A DNA stretch of 51,731 nucleotides. Origin: Flavobacteriaceae bacterium UBA3159 (GTDB lineage: Bacteria; Bacteroidota; Bacteroidia; Flavobacteriales; Flavobacteriaceae). Location of the stretch: NCBI GenBank assembly GCA_002364535.1, contig DEYL01000057.1, positions 6,788 through 58,518 of the forward strand, in the 5' to 3' direction. The position numbers were made by a program, and so were the translations under genes. Of the stretch, positions 44,318 to 51,731 are shown piece after piece; the first letter of the stretch is position 1, and each line of letters starts with the position of its first letter. The notes under the pieces are model-generated. The model ran no database searches. It was not told the DNA's origin and saw only the letters and a program-made list of their open reading frames with translations.

Positions 44318-45603
44318 AAAAAACCGTTGTAACAAAAGAAGTCTTGCTGCCCTTTATCCTCATCACCTCACTATTTGCCCTATGGGGGTTTGCCAATGCA
44401 GTGACAGATCCTATGGTGCAAGCTTTTAAAAAAGTGCTTGAATTATCCAATTCACAAGCGGCTTGGGTTCAAATGGCTTTTTACGGAGGCTATTTTTGCA
44501 TGGCCCTGCCGGCAGCATTGTTTGTTAGGAAATATTCCTACAAAGTAGGTGTGCTAATTGGCTTGGCACTCTATGCCGTCGGGGCGCTACTTTTTTATCC
44601 TGCAGCCATTACAGAACAATTTTGGTTTTTCTGTCTGGGATTGTACATCCTGACCTTTGGACTGGCTTTTTTGGAAACCACTGCAAATCCATATATTCTG
44701 GCTATGGGTGATCGTTCTACCGCTACCCAGAGGCTTAATCTAGCTCAAGCTTTTAATCCATTGGGGCTCATTCTAGGCCTTTTGGTCGCACAACAATTTG
44801 TTTTAAAAAAATTACAATCCGACAACATTGCGGATTTCAGTACACTCAATACCACCAAAAAGGTAATGATCCGAACTGCTGATCTGATGGTCATTCGCGA
44901 TCCTTATGTCATTTTGGGATTGGTTGTTATGGCAGTGTTTGTCTTGATCGCGGTCTCCAAAATGCCTCAGGCCAAAGACGATGGAGAAATGGCACCACTG
45001 AGTGCCACATTTAAAAGTCTTCTTGAAAATGTTAATTATCGGAACGGTGTCATCTCACAAGTACTGTATGTTGGGGCCCAGATCATGTGTTGGACCTACA
45101 TCTATCAATATGCTGAGGCCCTTGGTATTTCGAGTGAAAATGCCGCCAACTATCAATTCATCTGCTTTATTGTTTTCCTGATTGGCAGGGCCATCGGTAC
45201 CTACCTACTGCGATTCGTCAATTCAGGAAAACTCCTTTTACAATTTGCTGTAATGGCAGGAGTATGTGTTTTGGGAACTGTTTTTATTGAAGGAATTTTC
45301 GGGCTGTATTCCCTAGTGGGCATATCCTTTTTCATGTCGCTTATGTTTCCCACTATTTATGGAATTGCACTTGAGGACTTGGATGAAAAAGAATCTAAGA
45401 TTGGAGCTGCCGGTTTGGTCATGGCTATAGTTGGAGGTGCTCTTATGCCAAAGTTACAGGGAATGATCATCGATCTGGGAGGAAACGGTGTCAGTGACAT
45501 GAAAATCTTGGGGGTACCTGAAGTCAATTTTTCTTTTCTACTACCCCTGTTGTGTTTTCTATTTATAGCCTATTATGGCAGGAACGTAGCAAATCAATCC
45601 TAA
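44314..45603 (+). CDS. fucP: L-fucose:H+ symporter
   Basis: A 429-residue major facilitator protein with 12 membrane helices in the FucP layout: SLFALWGFANAVTDPMVQAF in helix 1 (FucP proteins have the same FxxWGFxxxxxD pattern with a substrate-contact Asp), AFYGGYFCMALPAALFVRKYSYK, FLETTANPYILAMGD and the GLVMAIVGGALMPKLQG region. It imports fucose with protons across the inner membrane. Overlap of 4 bases with the upstream dehydrogenase and a 1-base gap to the mutarotase show tight coupling. Confidence 0.93.
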   Translation: MKKTVVTKEVLLPFILITSLFALWGFANAVTDPMVQAFKKVLELSNSQAAWVQMAFYGGYFCMALPAALFVRKYSYKVGVLIGLALYAVGALLFYPAAITEQFWFFCLGLYILTFGLAFLETTANPYILAMGDRSTATQRLNLAQAFNPLGLILGLLVAQQFVLKKLQSDNIADFSTLNTTKKVMIRTADLMVIRDPYVILGLVVMAVFVLIAVSKMPQAKDDGEMAPLSATFKSLLENVNYRNGVISQVLYVGAQIMCWTYIYQYAEALGISSENAANYQFICFIVFLIGRAIGTYLLRFVNSGKLLLQFAVMAGVCVLGTVFIEGIFGLYSLVGISFFMSLMFPTIYGIALEDLDEKESKIGAAGLVMAIVGGALMPKLQGMIIDLGGNGVSDMKILGVPEVNFSFLLPLLCFLFIAYYGRNVANQS

Positions 45604-45604
45604 A

Positions 45605-45943
45605 ATGAAAAGATATTGTCTGGCTCTGGACTTGGTCAATGACCCATTTTTGATTGATCAATATATCGAACACCACAAAGCAGTTTGGCCTGAAATCATT
45701 GATAGCATGAAAGTCAGTGGGATTCACGATATGCAAATTTTCCATGTCGCCGACCGCCTTTTTATGATCATTGTGGTTCAAGAGAGTTTTAGCTTTGAAA
45801 AGAAAAATAAGATGGACCGTCAAAATCCCTATGTTGTCAAATGGGAAGAGCTGATGTCTACCTATCAAAAATCATTGCCCATAGCAGAGCCTGGAGAAAA
45901 GTGGATATTAATGGAAAAAGTTTTTGATCTCAATACCCAATAA
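45605..45943 (+). CDS. L-rhamnose mutarotase-family protein (acting on fucose here)
   Basis: A 112-residue protein of the RhaM/YiiL family (ferredoxin-like dimer), which interconverts the alpha and beta anomers of 6-deoxysugars. YCLALDLVNDP at the start and EHHKAVWPEIIDSMK with its catalytic-region His are family hallmarks. Its neighbours are FucP and fucose dehydrogenase, so fucose is the likely substrate rather than rhamnose; the fold differs from FucU. It is 1 base after fucP and 3 bases before the sulfatase. Confidence 0.88.
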   Translation: MKRYCLALDLVNDPFLIDQYIEHHKAVWPEIIDSMKVSGIHDMQIFHVADRLFMIIVVQESFSFEKKNKMDRQNPYVVKWEELMSTYQKSLPIAEPGEKWILMEKVFDLNTQ

Positions 45944-45946
45944 AAG

Positions 45947-47407
45947 ATGGTTAGTCTTATTTGTATTTTTTTGTCTGCCCTTTTGATCTCTTGCAATCCA
46001 TCATCCAAAAAAGCATCTGTAGAGGATCTACCTAACATATTATTTTTATTTGCAGATGACTACACCTATGATGCAATCCATGCTTTAGGTAATGATGTGA
46101 TCCAAACCCCCAACTTAGATCGACTGGTGCGCCATGGTACTCATTTTACCCAGGCATTTAATATGGGGGGATGGAATGGTGCTGTTTGTGTAGCTTCCAG
46201 AGCCATGATTATCACGGGTAAAACCATATGGAATGCCAAGGCGCTAAGCGATCAATGGCACAATCAAAAAAACTTGGAGGCTACTGAACACAGTTGGGTT
46301 AAGCTAATGGAGCAAAAAGGCTACCAGACATATATGACCGGAAAATGGCATGTGCCGGTTGATCCCAAAAAGATTTTTCAAACGGTTCGAAATATCCGAC
46401 CCGGTATGCCAAGAGATTTCTTTAAAAAAGAAGGTCGAAAAGGTTATGATCGACCCAAACAAGGTCAAGTGGATGCATGGAAAGCTGCCGATTCACTCAA
46501 TGGTGGATTTTGGGAAGGAGGTAAACATTGGAGTGAGGTCATCAAAGATGATGCCTTGGATTTTTTGAATCAATCCGGTGAAAAAGAGGGTCCTTTTTTT
46601 ATGTATTTGGCTTTCAATGCGCCCCACGATCCAAGACAGTCTCCTCAATCTTTTTTGGATCGCTATCCTTTGGAAGAAATACCACTGCCTGATAACTGGC
46701 TTCCTGAATATCCATACAAAGATGCCATAGGAAACTCCAAAATCCTTAGAGATGAAGCATTAGCTCCTTTTCCTAGAACCCCATTTGCCATCAAAACACA
46801 CATCAGAGAATATTATGCCATCATCTCCCATCTGGACGTGCAAATTGGTGAAATTTTAAATGCATTGGAAGCCTCGGGAAAGGTGAACAACACCTACATC
46901 TTCTTTACTGGCGATCATGGTTTATCTGTCGGAAAACACGGGCTATTGGGAAAGCAAAGTATGTTTGACCACAGTATTAGAGTACCTCTGATTATGAAGG
47001 GGCCGGATATACCCAAGAATCAGAGTATTGATCATGAAGTTTACTTGCAAGACATCATGGCCACGAGTTTGGAATTGGGAAGTGCTTCTCCATCACAATC
47101 CATTGCTTTTAAAAGCTTTTTAAGTTTGGCGAAAGGAAAAGAAACCTCCCCACCCTATCCCAATGGAATTTATGGTGCATACATGGATTCTCAACGCATG
47201 ATAAGGAAAGATGGGTACAAGTTGATTGTTTATCCAAAAATCAAAAAAATACTACTTTTTGATTTGAAAAATGACCCACTGGAACAGCACGATATTTCAA
47301 ACAAAATAAGACATAGAAATACAGTCAAAAATCTATTTGAAAATTTATTGTTACTTCAGCGGAAGCACCATGACAGTCTTGAACTGTCCGATATTTTAAT
47401 CCTTTAA
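45947..47407 (+). CDS. S1-family sulfatase with CVASR site, fucose operon
   Basis: A 486-residue lipoprotein sulfatase (LISC, Cys16). ILFLFADDYTYDAIHALG gives the DD pair. The modification site is CVASR (Cys81) preceded by GGWNGAV, a permitted but less common C-x-A-x-R form. TGKWHVPVD, FNAPHDPRQSP and FTGDHGLSVGKHG make up the remaining active site. It is the last gene of the fucose operon, 3 bases after the mutarotase, so it probably removes sulfate from fucose or its neighbour before GH29 acts. No clear terminator was found in the ~120 bases that follow. Confidence 0.9.
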   Translation: MVSLICIFLSALLISCNPSSKKASVEDLPNILFLFADDYTYDAIHALGNDVIQTPNLDRLVRHGTHFTQAFNMGGWNGAVCVASRAMIITGKTIWNAKALSDQWHNQKNLEATEHSWVKLMEQKGYQTYMTGKWHVPVDPKKIFQTVRNIRPGMPRDFFKKEGRKGYDRPKQGQVDAWKAADSLNGGFWEGGKHWSEVIKDDALDFLNQSGEKEGPFFMYLAFNAPHDPRQSPQSFLDRYPLEEIPLPDNWLPEYPYKDAIGNSKILRDEALAPFPRTPFAIKTHIREYYAIISHLDVQIGEILNALEASGKVNNTYIFFTGDHGLSVGKHGLLGKQSMFDHSIRVPLIMKGPDIPKNQSIDHEVYLQDIMATSLELGSASPSQSIAFKSFLSLAKGKETSPPYPNGIYGAYMDSQRMIRKDGYKLIVYPKIKKILLFDLKNDPLEQHDISNKIRHRNTVKNLFENLLLLQRKHHDSLELSDILIL

Positions 47408-47525
47408 ATATAGATGTTTAAGTTTAACTGATTTTTTTGTGACTGATGTATTATGTTAAAAAAACACTAATGATTGAATTTTAATTATATTTGTTTTAGT
47501 TGTATTTGAATCCAATCATAGTAAA

Positions 47526-47881
47526 ATGTCAACAAACAAAAGTGATATACTGAACATCTTTAGTTATTTACTGTTTTTTTTTGCCTTTTTGCCTACCCAC
47601 AACTCTCTGCAAATTTAGTTTTAGATATAGATGCCAACAGGCCATCGAGCTACAATGGTACTGGCATTGAAATAAATGATCTCAGTTCAAGTGGTAATAA
47701 CCTTAGGATTGTTAATGATGTAACTCATGTGTCCGATTCAAACGGCTATTTTAGTTTCAAATTTGGAGGCAGTGCAGATTATTTGAAATTTAATTCTCCC
47801 CCATTTAATGATTTATCTGACGGTACTAACTACACTATTGTTAATTTAGTAAATTTATTGGTGTCAATTTTTCAAGTTTAA
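47526..47881 (+). pseudogene. Frameshifted 5' part of a LamG-type secreted protein gene
   Basis: From the ATG at 47526 a signal-like peptide (MSTNKSDILNIFSYLLFFF) runs into stops soon after a run of nine T (47574-47582). Adding one T (or removing two) there would read instead into a good signal-peptide end (CLFAYPQLSA) and then LVLDIDANRPSSYNGTGIEI and DLSSSGNN, the opening of a LamG/concanavalin-like domain, open until TAA at 47879. So the coding sense is split at the homopolymer. The domain is also cut short at the 3' end, 7 bases before the next gene's ATG. It could be a decayed gene, a slippage-controlled one, or a sequencing error combined with truncation. Confidence 0.6.
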
Positions 47882-47887
47882 AAATTT

Positions 47888-50800
47888 ATGCTTATGGATC
47901 ACTTTTGGCGGAAGTTTTTATTTCTTTTATTTATCCCGATTTATCTGTTTGGTCAGTCTTCAACTTACTCTACAACATTAGATTTTAATGGATCAGATTC
48001 TTACATTACTATACCTGCGGGGATTAATGATCTCAAATTTACTTCAGATAAATTTACTCTTGAAGGTTGGATTAAAATTGAGAATGCTCCACCTTCTGGC
48101 TCTTCTTCTGGAAACATCACTTCTCCCAATAGAGATTATATTTTTTCCAAAAAAAATGACTGGAGTTTGTATGTTTTAAATATAAATGGCTCTTTATATC
48201 TTGAAGGAAGGTTTAGAAGAGACTATCATGGAAATTGGTCTGACGTAAGATCATCTTCCAAAATTTCAACAGATACATGGTATCATGTTGCATTTACAAA
48301 CGATAAATCCGACGGAAGGATAAGGATTTATATTAATGGAAATCTAGACAACTCAGAAAATTGGACTTCAGGGGGGTATGGCCTTACATCCACTACAAAC
48401 CCAATTGGCATAGGAGCAAGTATTTGGAATGGAATTGATAATCCTTCAAATTTTTTTGATGGTGAAATGAGCGATATTCGTTTTTGGGACTCTGAAAGAA
48501 CTCAAAGTGAAATTAATTATTATAAAAATTCAACTCTCAACACAAATTCAACTCTTAAATTATATTACAAATTAAATGAAGGGAGTGGTTCAACAATTAA
48601 CGATTTGAGTGGTAACTCAATAACGGGTACCGCAAGAGGGAGTTATCAATTTTTCAATTCAGCAGTTAATGATGGACCTAATGCAGTAACTTATAAATCA
48701 TTTAAGATTAATGATTATGCTAATAACAATAATAATTCTGAATATAATGCCCATCCAGCCAGTTCTTCTGATTTTGATGCTATGTTTGATTATGCAAATA
48801 AAAATACTACTACTTGGACACATTGGGGTAGAGATACAGCAACTAAAGCTTTAACTTGGCCTGCAACAAACAAGTTACCATATTGGAGTATTAACAACTT
48901 TGGATGGATAATAGAAGCTTATTTTGTTCCACCAACATCAGGTACTTACAGATTCAAATTAGTTTCAGATGATAGAAGTGATTTTTGGTTTGATGCAAAC
49001 GATGATGGAACACTTACTAATACAAACATAGGATTAGGTAATGGAGCTAGAACAGTTGATATCTCAAACTTAACAGCAGGAACATCATATAAGTTTAGAA
49101 TTAGATATGAACAAGGAGTGGGTGGAGCACAATTAAAATTGTATTGGAAATCACCAGAAGATATAGCAGCAGGAGCTGATTTTGCTTTCAATAGTAATAC
49201 AATTTATAGTACAGAAAATGGATCAACTATTACAAATACGATCCTTGATACTACCCCTCCCACAGTCTCACTCTCCTCAAGTCCAACCAATACTGTTTTT
49301 TCTCCCCAATCCCAGGTTTCATCAGTCGTAACAATTAATGCAACCTTTTCCGAGGCCATGGCCGCCTCTCCTACCATTTCAGTAAAAGAGAATGATTATG
49401 CAAAAACCATCCATATAGCAGATTATTCGTCCAATCAAATAGGAGTTTTGATAAGTAACAATAGGTTTGACGATCTTACAAGAAGTTCTCAATCACTTGT
49501 TGGTAAAAAAATAAAAGTATTATCTTCAGGGGTTACTTACACTTTAACCAGTTTAAATAGTCAAAGTGATAGCTGGGTATATTTTTCTACTTCTCCGGAC
49601 TTTACCCCAGGAAGTTCAAGTTCAGGTGGAAATGTAGATGTAGTCTTTATTGGTGACGAATTAGTTAATAATGTGCCATTAAATTTGAGTAATAGTACTT
49701 CTAACACCTGGTCATACTCATGGCCAGTAAGCTCTACACTCAAGCATGTTAGTTTAACTGTTTCTGGAACGGATCTGGCAGGTAATTCCTATTCTGGCTC
49801 TGAAAGTATCACTTTAACGATTGATAATGTAAAACCTCTATTAAATACTTTTACGGCTTCAGAATCTGATGGGGATGATAACTACATTATTAGTGGCTCT
49901 AGTTCAATTACATTCTCTGCTGTTTTTTCTGAGGATATGCTTACTCCAAGGATTTCAATTATAAAAACTTCAAACCAAAGTGAAATTGTTTCCTCTGAAA
50001 TGACCCAAACCGGGGTAGGTCTTTCTGGATGGTCATTTACTTGGAGTCCCCCGAGTTCTCTTCAAACTGAAACAGTTTCAATATCTGTCAAAGGGGAAGA
50101 TCTTGCGGGAAATCCTTATGATGGTCAATTTGAAAATATCAAAAGAGTTCAGGAGTTTTTAATTGATGTTGATAATGTAAATCCTACAGTTGGAGTTATG
50201 TCCTCAACTTTAATATCTACATCAACATCTACAATTATATTAGATTTTAGTGAGCCCATCGACTTCAGCCCGTCATTAACTATTTCAGGACTTGTTACAA
50301 ATATTCTAATGTCTCCTGTTACTCCTACTCATTGTTCCTCTGAAAATATTTTAATTACTGATTATGGATACAATTTGATTGCCCTTGGCAGTAATAATTG
50401 GTCAACTATTTTTGGAAATAACATTTCATCAGCTGGTTTAATTAGTTACACAATCCAAATTGACGGTCATGACTATCTAATTTCAGGGATAGAAATTGGT
50501 AATCAAAATTCAAGCTCATATTGGTGGTATTTTACTACTACCCCAGAATATACTCCAGGATATAGTTTTGGTGGAAATAAAAATATTGTATTTAAAGCGC
50601 CAAATAGTTCACTTCATTTAAGTAATTGGAAAGCTGATTTTAATTTAAGTTCAATTCAAAGCGAAACTTTTAATTATTCAATTTCCTTTGAAGACTTGGC
50701 AGGCAATCAAGTTCAGCAATCACGAATAGGTATAGTTGAGAGTGGTAGTCTCTTCCATTATGATTTTTCTAACACCAACACTCACAGTGGTCAAACAGTA

Positions 50801-51731
50801 AGTGATTTATCTGGTAATAATAACAACGGAACTATTAGGGGTGGAAGCAATATTTATTATGATAACTCTGAAAATGCATTCCGATTTAATGGGTCTACTA
50901 ATGGAGATCCTGGAGTAGCTATAAATGGTATTAAATATATCTCAGGAGACAGTGATAAAATTGAAAATCTGACAATTCAGGCAAAAATAAAAGCATCCTC
51001 AGAAAGCGGAACAAGTGAGAGAATAATTCTATCATTTGATAGAAGTGCTGTTTTTAGATTTGCAATAGGTAGTGATCAAACTAGTATCAAAACCCCTGCT
51101 GCAGGTAAACTTGCATTTATGTTTACAAATTCTGATGGAACTCACGATAAGTATGACTCAGGATTTAGTGGAAATCTAAAAGATAATTTATGGCATGACG
51201 TAATGATACGATTTGAGGCAAATAAACAACATGGCCTGAAATATTATGTTGATGGAGTTTTAACCTATTCTGATCCAACTAGTTATAAACCTATAAGTAA
51301 TCAAACTGAAATTCAATCACCAAGATATGGTATTATTGGAAATGGAAGTGAAATGAAATCACCTACAGGTAGTATAGGTCCTAACAATCCTTTCAAAGGG
51401 TGGATCAAAGAAATTAAAATGAGCGTAGGAGATAAGACTAACCCTTCAGTAAGCATCACAACTAATGATAGTGACAATACCATAAAACCTGGAGATGCAA
51501 TAAACATAACAGCCACCTTTAGTGAGGCTATGGCTTCATCCCCGACAATTACAATAGGTTCTATAGTTAGTAATGTAGCACTTACTGCAACCAATAGTAC
51601 CACATTTACATACTCTTGGAGTACTTCAGGAGTCTCTGCTGAAAGTTATACGGTAACCGTTACAGGAAGTGATCTGGCCGGAAATACATACTCAGGAACC
51701 GATAGTATTACTTTAACCCTAGATAATACTG
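47888..51731 (+). CDS. Giant secreted LamG/PA14/Ig-like repeat protein (3' end outside window)
   Basis: One frame stays open from the ATG at 47888 (or 47894) to the window edge, 1281 codons without a stop. Order: signal peptide (FLFLLFIPIYLFGQ); LamG lectin-like domain (about 18-230, TLEGWIKIEN to DGEMSDIRFWD); PA14-like domain (about 330-440, FVPPTSGTYRFKLVSDDRSD); Ig-like domain from about 455 (ATFSEAMAASPTISV to SGTDLAGNSY); two more Ig-like domains with a similar G-x-DLAGN end; a second LamG (about 952-1180, HYDFSNTNTHSGQTVSDLSG); and a fourth Ig-like domain at the edge (NITATFSEAMASSPTITIG). Two Ig-like domains carry a shared ~80-residue insertion. Such architectures are adhesins or glycan-binding surface proteins, often exported by T9SS; the C-terminus is not visible. 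Confidence 0.85.
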   Translation, partial: MLMDHFWRKFLFLLFIPIYLFGQSSTYSTTLDFNGSDSYITIPAGINDLKFTSDKFTLEGWIKIENAPPSGSSSGNITSPNRDYIFSKKNDWSLYVLNINGSLYLEGRFRRDYHGNWSDVRSSSKISTDTWYHVAFTNDKSDGRIRIYINGNLDNSENWTSGGYGLTSTTNPIGIGASIWNGIDNPSNFFDGEMSDIRFWDSERTQSEINYYKNSTLNTNSTLKLYYKLNEGSGSTINDLSGNSITGTARGSYQFFNSAVNDGPNAVTYKSFKINDYANNNNNSEYNAHPASSSDFDAMFDYANKNTTTWTHWGRDTATKALTWPATNKLPYWSINNFGWIIEAYFVPPTSGTYRFKLVSDDRSDFWFDANDDGTLTNTNIGLGNGARTVDISNLTAGTSYKFRIRYEQGVGGAQLKLYWKSPEDIAAGADFAFNSNTIYSTENGSTITNTILDTTPPTVSLSSSPTNTVFSPQSQVSSVVTINATFSEAMAASPTISVKENDYAKTIHIADYSSNQIGVLISNNRFDDLTRSSQSLVGKKIKVLSSGVTYTLTSLNSQSDSWVYFSTSPDFTPGSSSSGGNVDVVFIGDELVNNVPLNLSNSTSNTWSYSWPVSSTLKHVSLTVSGTDLAGNSYSGSESITLTIDNVKPLLNTFTASESDGDDNYIISGSSSITFSAVFSEDMLTPRISIIKTSNQSEIVSSEMTQTGVGLSGWSFTWSPPSSLQTETVSISVKGEDLAGNPYDGQFENIKRVQEFLIDVDNVNPTVGVMSSTLISTSTSTIILDFSEPIDFSPSLTISGLVTNILMSPVTPTHCSSENILITDYGYNLIALGSNNWSTIFGNNISSAGLISYTIQIDGHDYLISGIEIGNQNSSSYWWYFTTTPEYTPGYSFGGNKNIVFKAPNSSLHLSNWKADFNLSSIQSETFNYSISFEDLAGNQVQQSRIGIVESGSLFHYDFSNTNTHSGQTVSDLSGNNNNGTIRGGSNIYYDNSENAFRFNGSTNGDPGVAINGIKYISGDSDKIENLTIQAKIKASSESGTSERIILSFDRSAVFRFAIGSDQTSIKTPAAGKLAFMFTNSDGTHDKYDSGFSGNLKDNLWHDVMIRFEANKQHGLKYYVDGVLTYSDPTSYKPISNQTEIQSPRYGIIGNGSEMKSPTGSIGPNNPFKGWIKEIKMSVGDKTNPSVSITTNDSDNTIKPGDAINITATFSEAMASSPTITIGSIVSNVALTATNSTTFTYSWSTSGVSAESYTVTVTGSDLAGNTYSGTDSITLTLDNT
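49412..49648 (+). repeat. Protein repeat: inserted ~80-residue module, copy 1
   Basis: Residues about 509-587 of the giant protein sit inside the first Ig-like domain, between the ATFSEAM strand and the later TWSYSWP strand. Recognisable elements: IADYSSNQIGV, YTLTSLNSQS, SWVYFSTSPDFTPG and GGNVDVVF. The same elements recur in copy 2 at 50351-50593. I know no named domain with this pattern. Confidence 0.6.
50351..50593 (+). repeat. Protein repeat: inserted ~80-residue module, copy 2
   Basis: Residues about 822-902 of the giant protein form a diverged second copy of the module at 49412-49648: ITDYGYNLIAL, YLISGIEIGNQNSS, WWYFTTTPEYTPG and GGNKNIVF line up with the first copy. Again the module interrupts an Ig-like domain, after the TISG strand. 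Similarity is at protein level only. Confidence 0.6.

Noticed and set aside
45605..45943. Naming the mutarotase FucU or the route a rhamnose pathway
   Set aside because: The fold signature is RhaM-like, not FucU. FucP, GH29 and the fuconate enzymes show the sugar is fucose, so I give no gene symbol.
1..51731. CRISPR arrays, tRNA/rRNA genes, insertion sequences, prophage and riboswitches
   Set aside because: No regularly spaced repeats, transposase or integrase motifs, terminal inverted repeats or recognisable RNA folds were seen. The AT-rich gaps hold only short dyads.

Overview
The window looks like chromosomal DNA from a marine, polysaccharide-degrading Bacteroidetes, most likely a Flavobacteriia relative. 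The signs are low GC, many lipoproteins with short SC-type lipoboxes, a type IX secretion C-terminal domain, starts without clear Shine-Dalgarno sequences, and six S1-family sulfatases alongside GH32, GH20, GH29 and sialidase-like genes. I see no rRNA, tRNA, CRISPR array, transposase, SusC/SusD pair or transcription regulator. Everything here is read by eye; no search was run.

Layout. (1) 1-14.0 kb, AT-rich: the 3' end of a GH32 gene with a terminator; a sulfatase on the minus strand; a plus-strand set of DUF1800 protein, DUF1501 protein with a T9SS tail, FN3-like lipoprotein and Rieske-type lipoprotein; two paralogous minus-strand lipoproteins carrying HEXXH plus a downstream Glu; a second sulfatase; and an unknown secreted protein. 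(2) 14.3-28.1 kb: a FAD oxidoreductase paired with a lipoprotein that carries a flavinylation-like motif; an M3 metallopeptidase and a LysE exporter; a sulfatase-GH20-small membrane protein set; two more sulfatases; and a YjbQ protein. (3) 28.2-36.2 kb: an unrecognised TAT-type secreted enzyme that looks like an (alpha/alpha)6 lyase; a glycerophosphodiesterase lipoprotein; and, converging on it, a tight minus-strand operon of SSS symporter, glycerol kinase, glycerol-3-phosphate dehydrogenase and glycerol facilitator. (4) 36.4-47.4 kb: one long, tightly packed plus-strand operon for sulfated-fucose glycans. Its order is Gfo/Idh/MocA oxidoreductase, SOUL protein, remnant of L-fuconate dehydratase, sialidase-like enzyme, 2-keto-3-deoxy-fuconate dehydrogenase, diketo-deoxy-fuconate hydrolase, GH29 fucosidase, fuconolactonase, fucose dehydrogenase-like SDR, FucP, mutarotase and a sulfatase. 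(5) 47.5 kb to the end, AT-rich again: a frameshifted LamG-type gene, then a giant secreted LamG/PA14/Ig-like protein that runs off the window.

How the genes fit together. Surface sulfatases and exo-glycosidases (GH29, GH20, sialidase-like) would trim a sulfated, fucosylated glycan. FucP imports L-fucose, and the non-phosphorylating pathway (mutarotase, dehydrogenase, lactonase, dehydratase, KDF dehydrogenase, hydrolase) yields pyruvate and lactate. The most striking point is that the dehydratase step is missing. Only its first ~28 codons, and probably its last ~16, survive, in the position the intact gene would occupy. The glp operon and the diesterase handle glycerol and glycerophosphodiesters.
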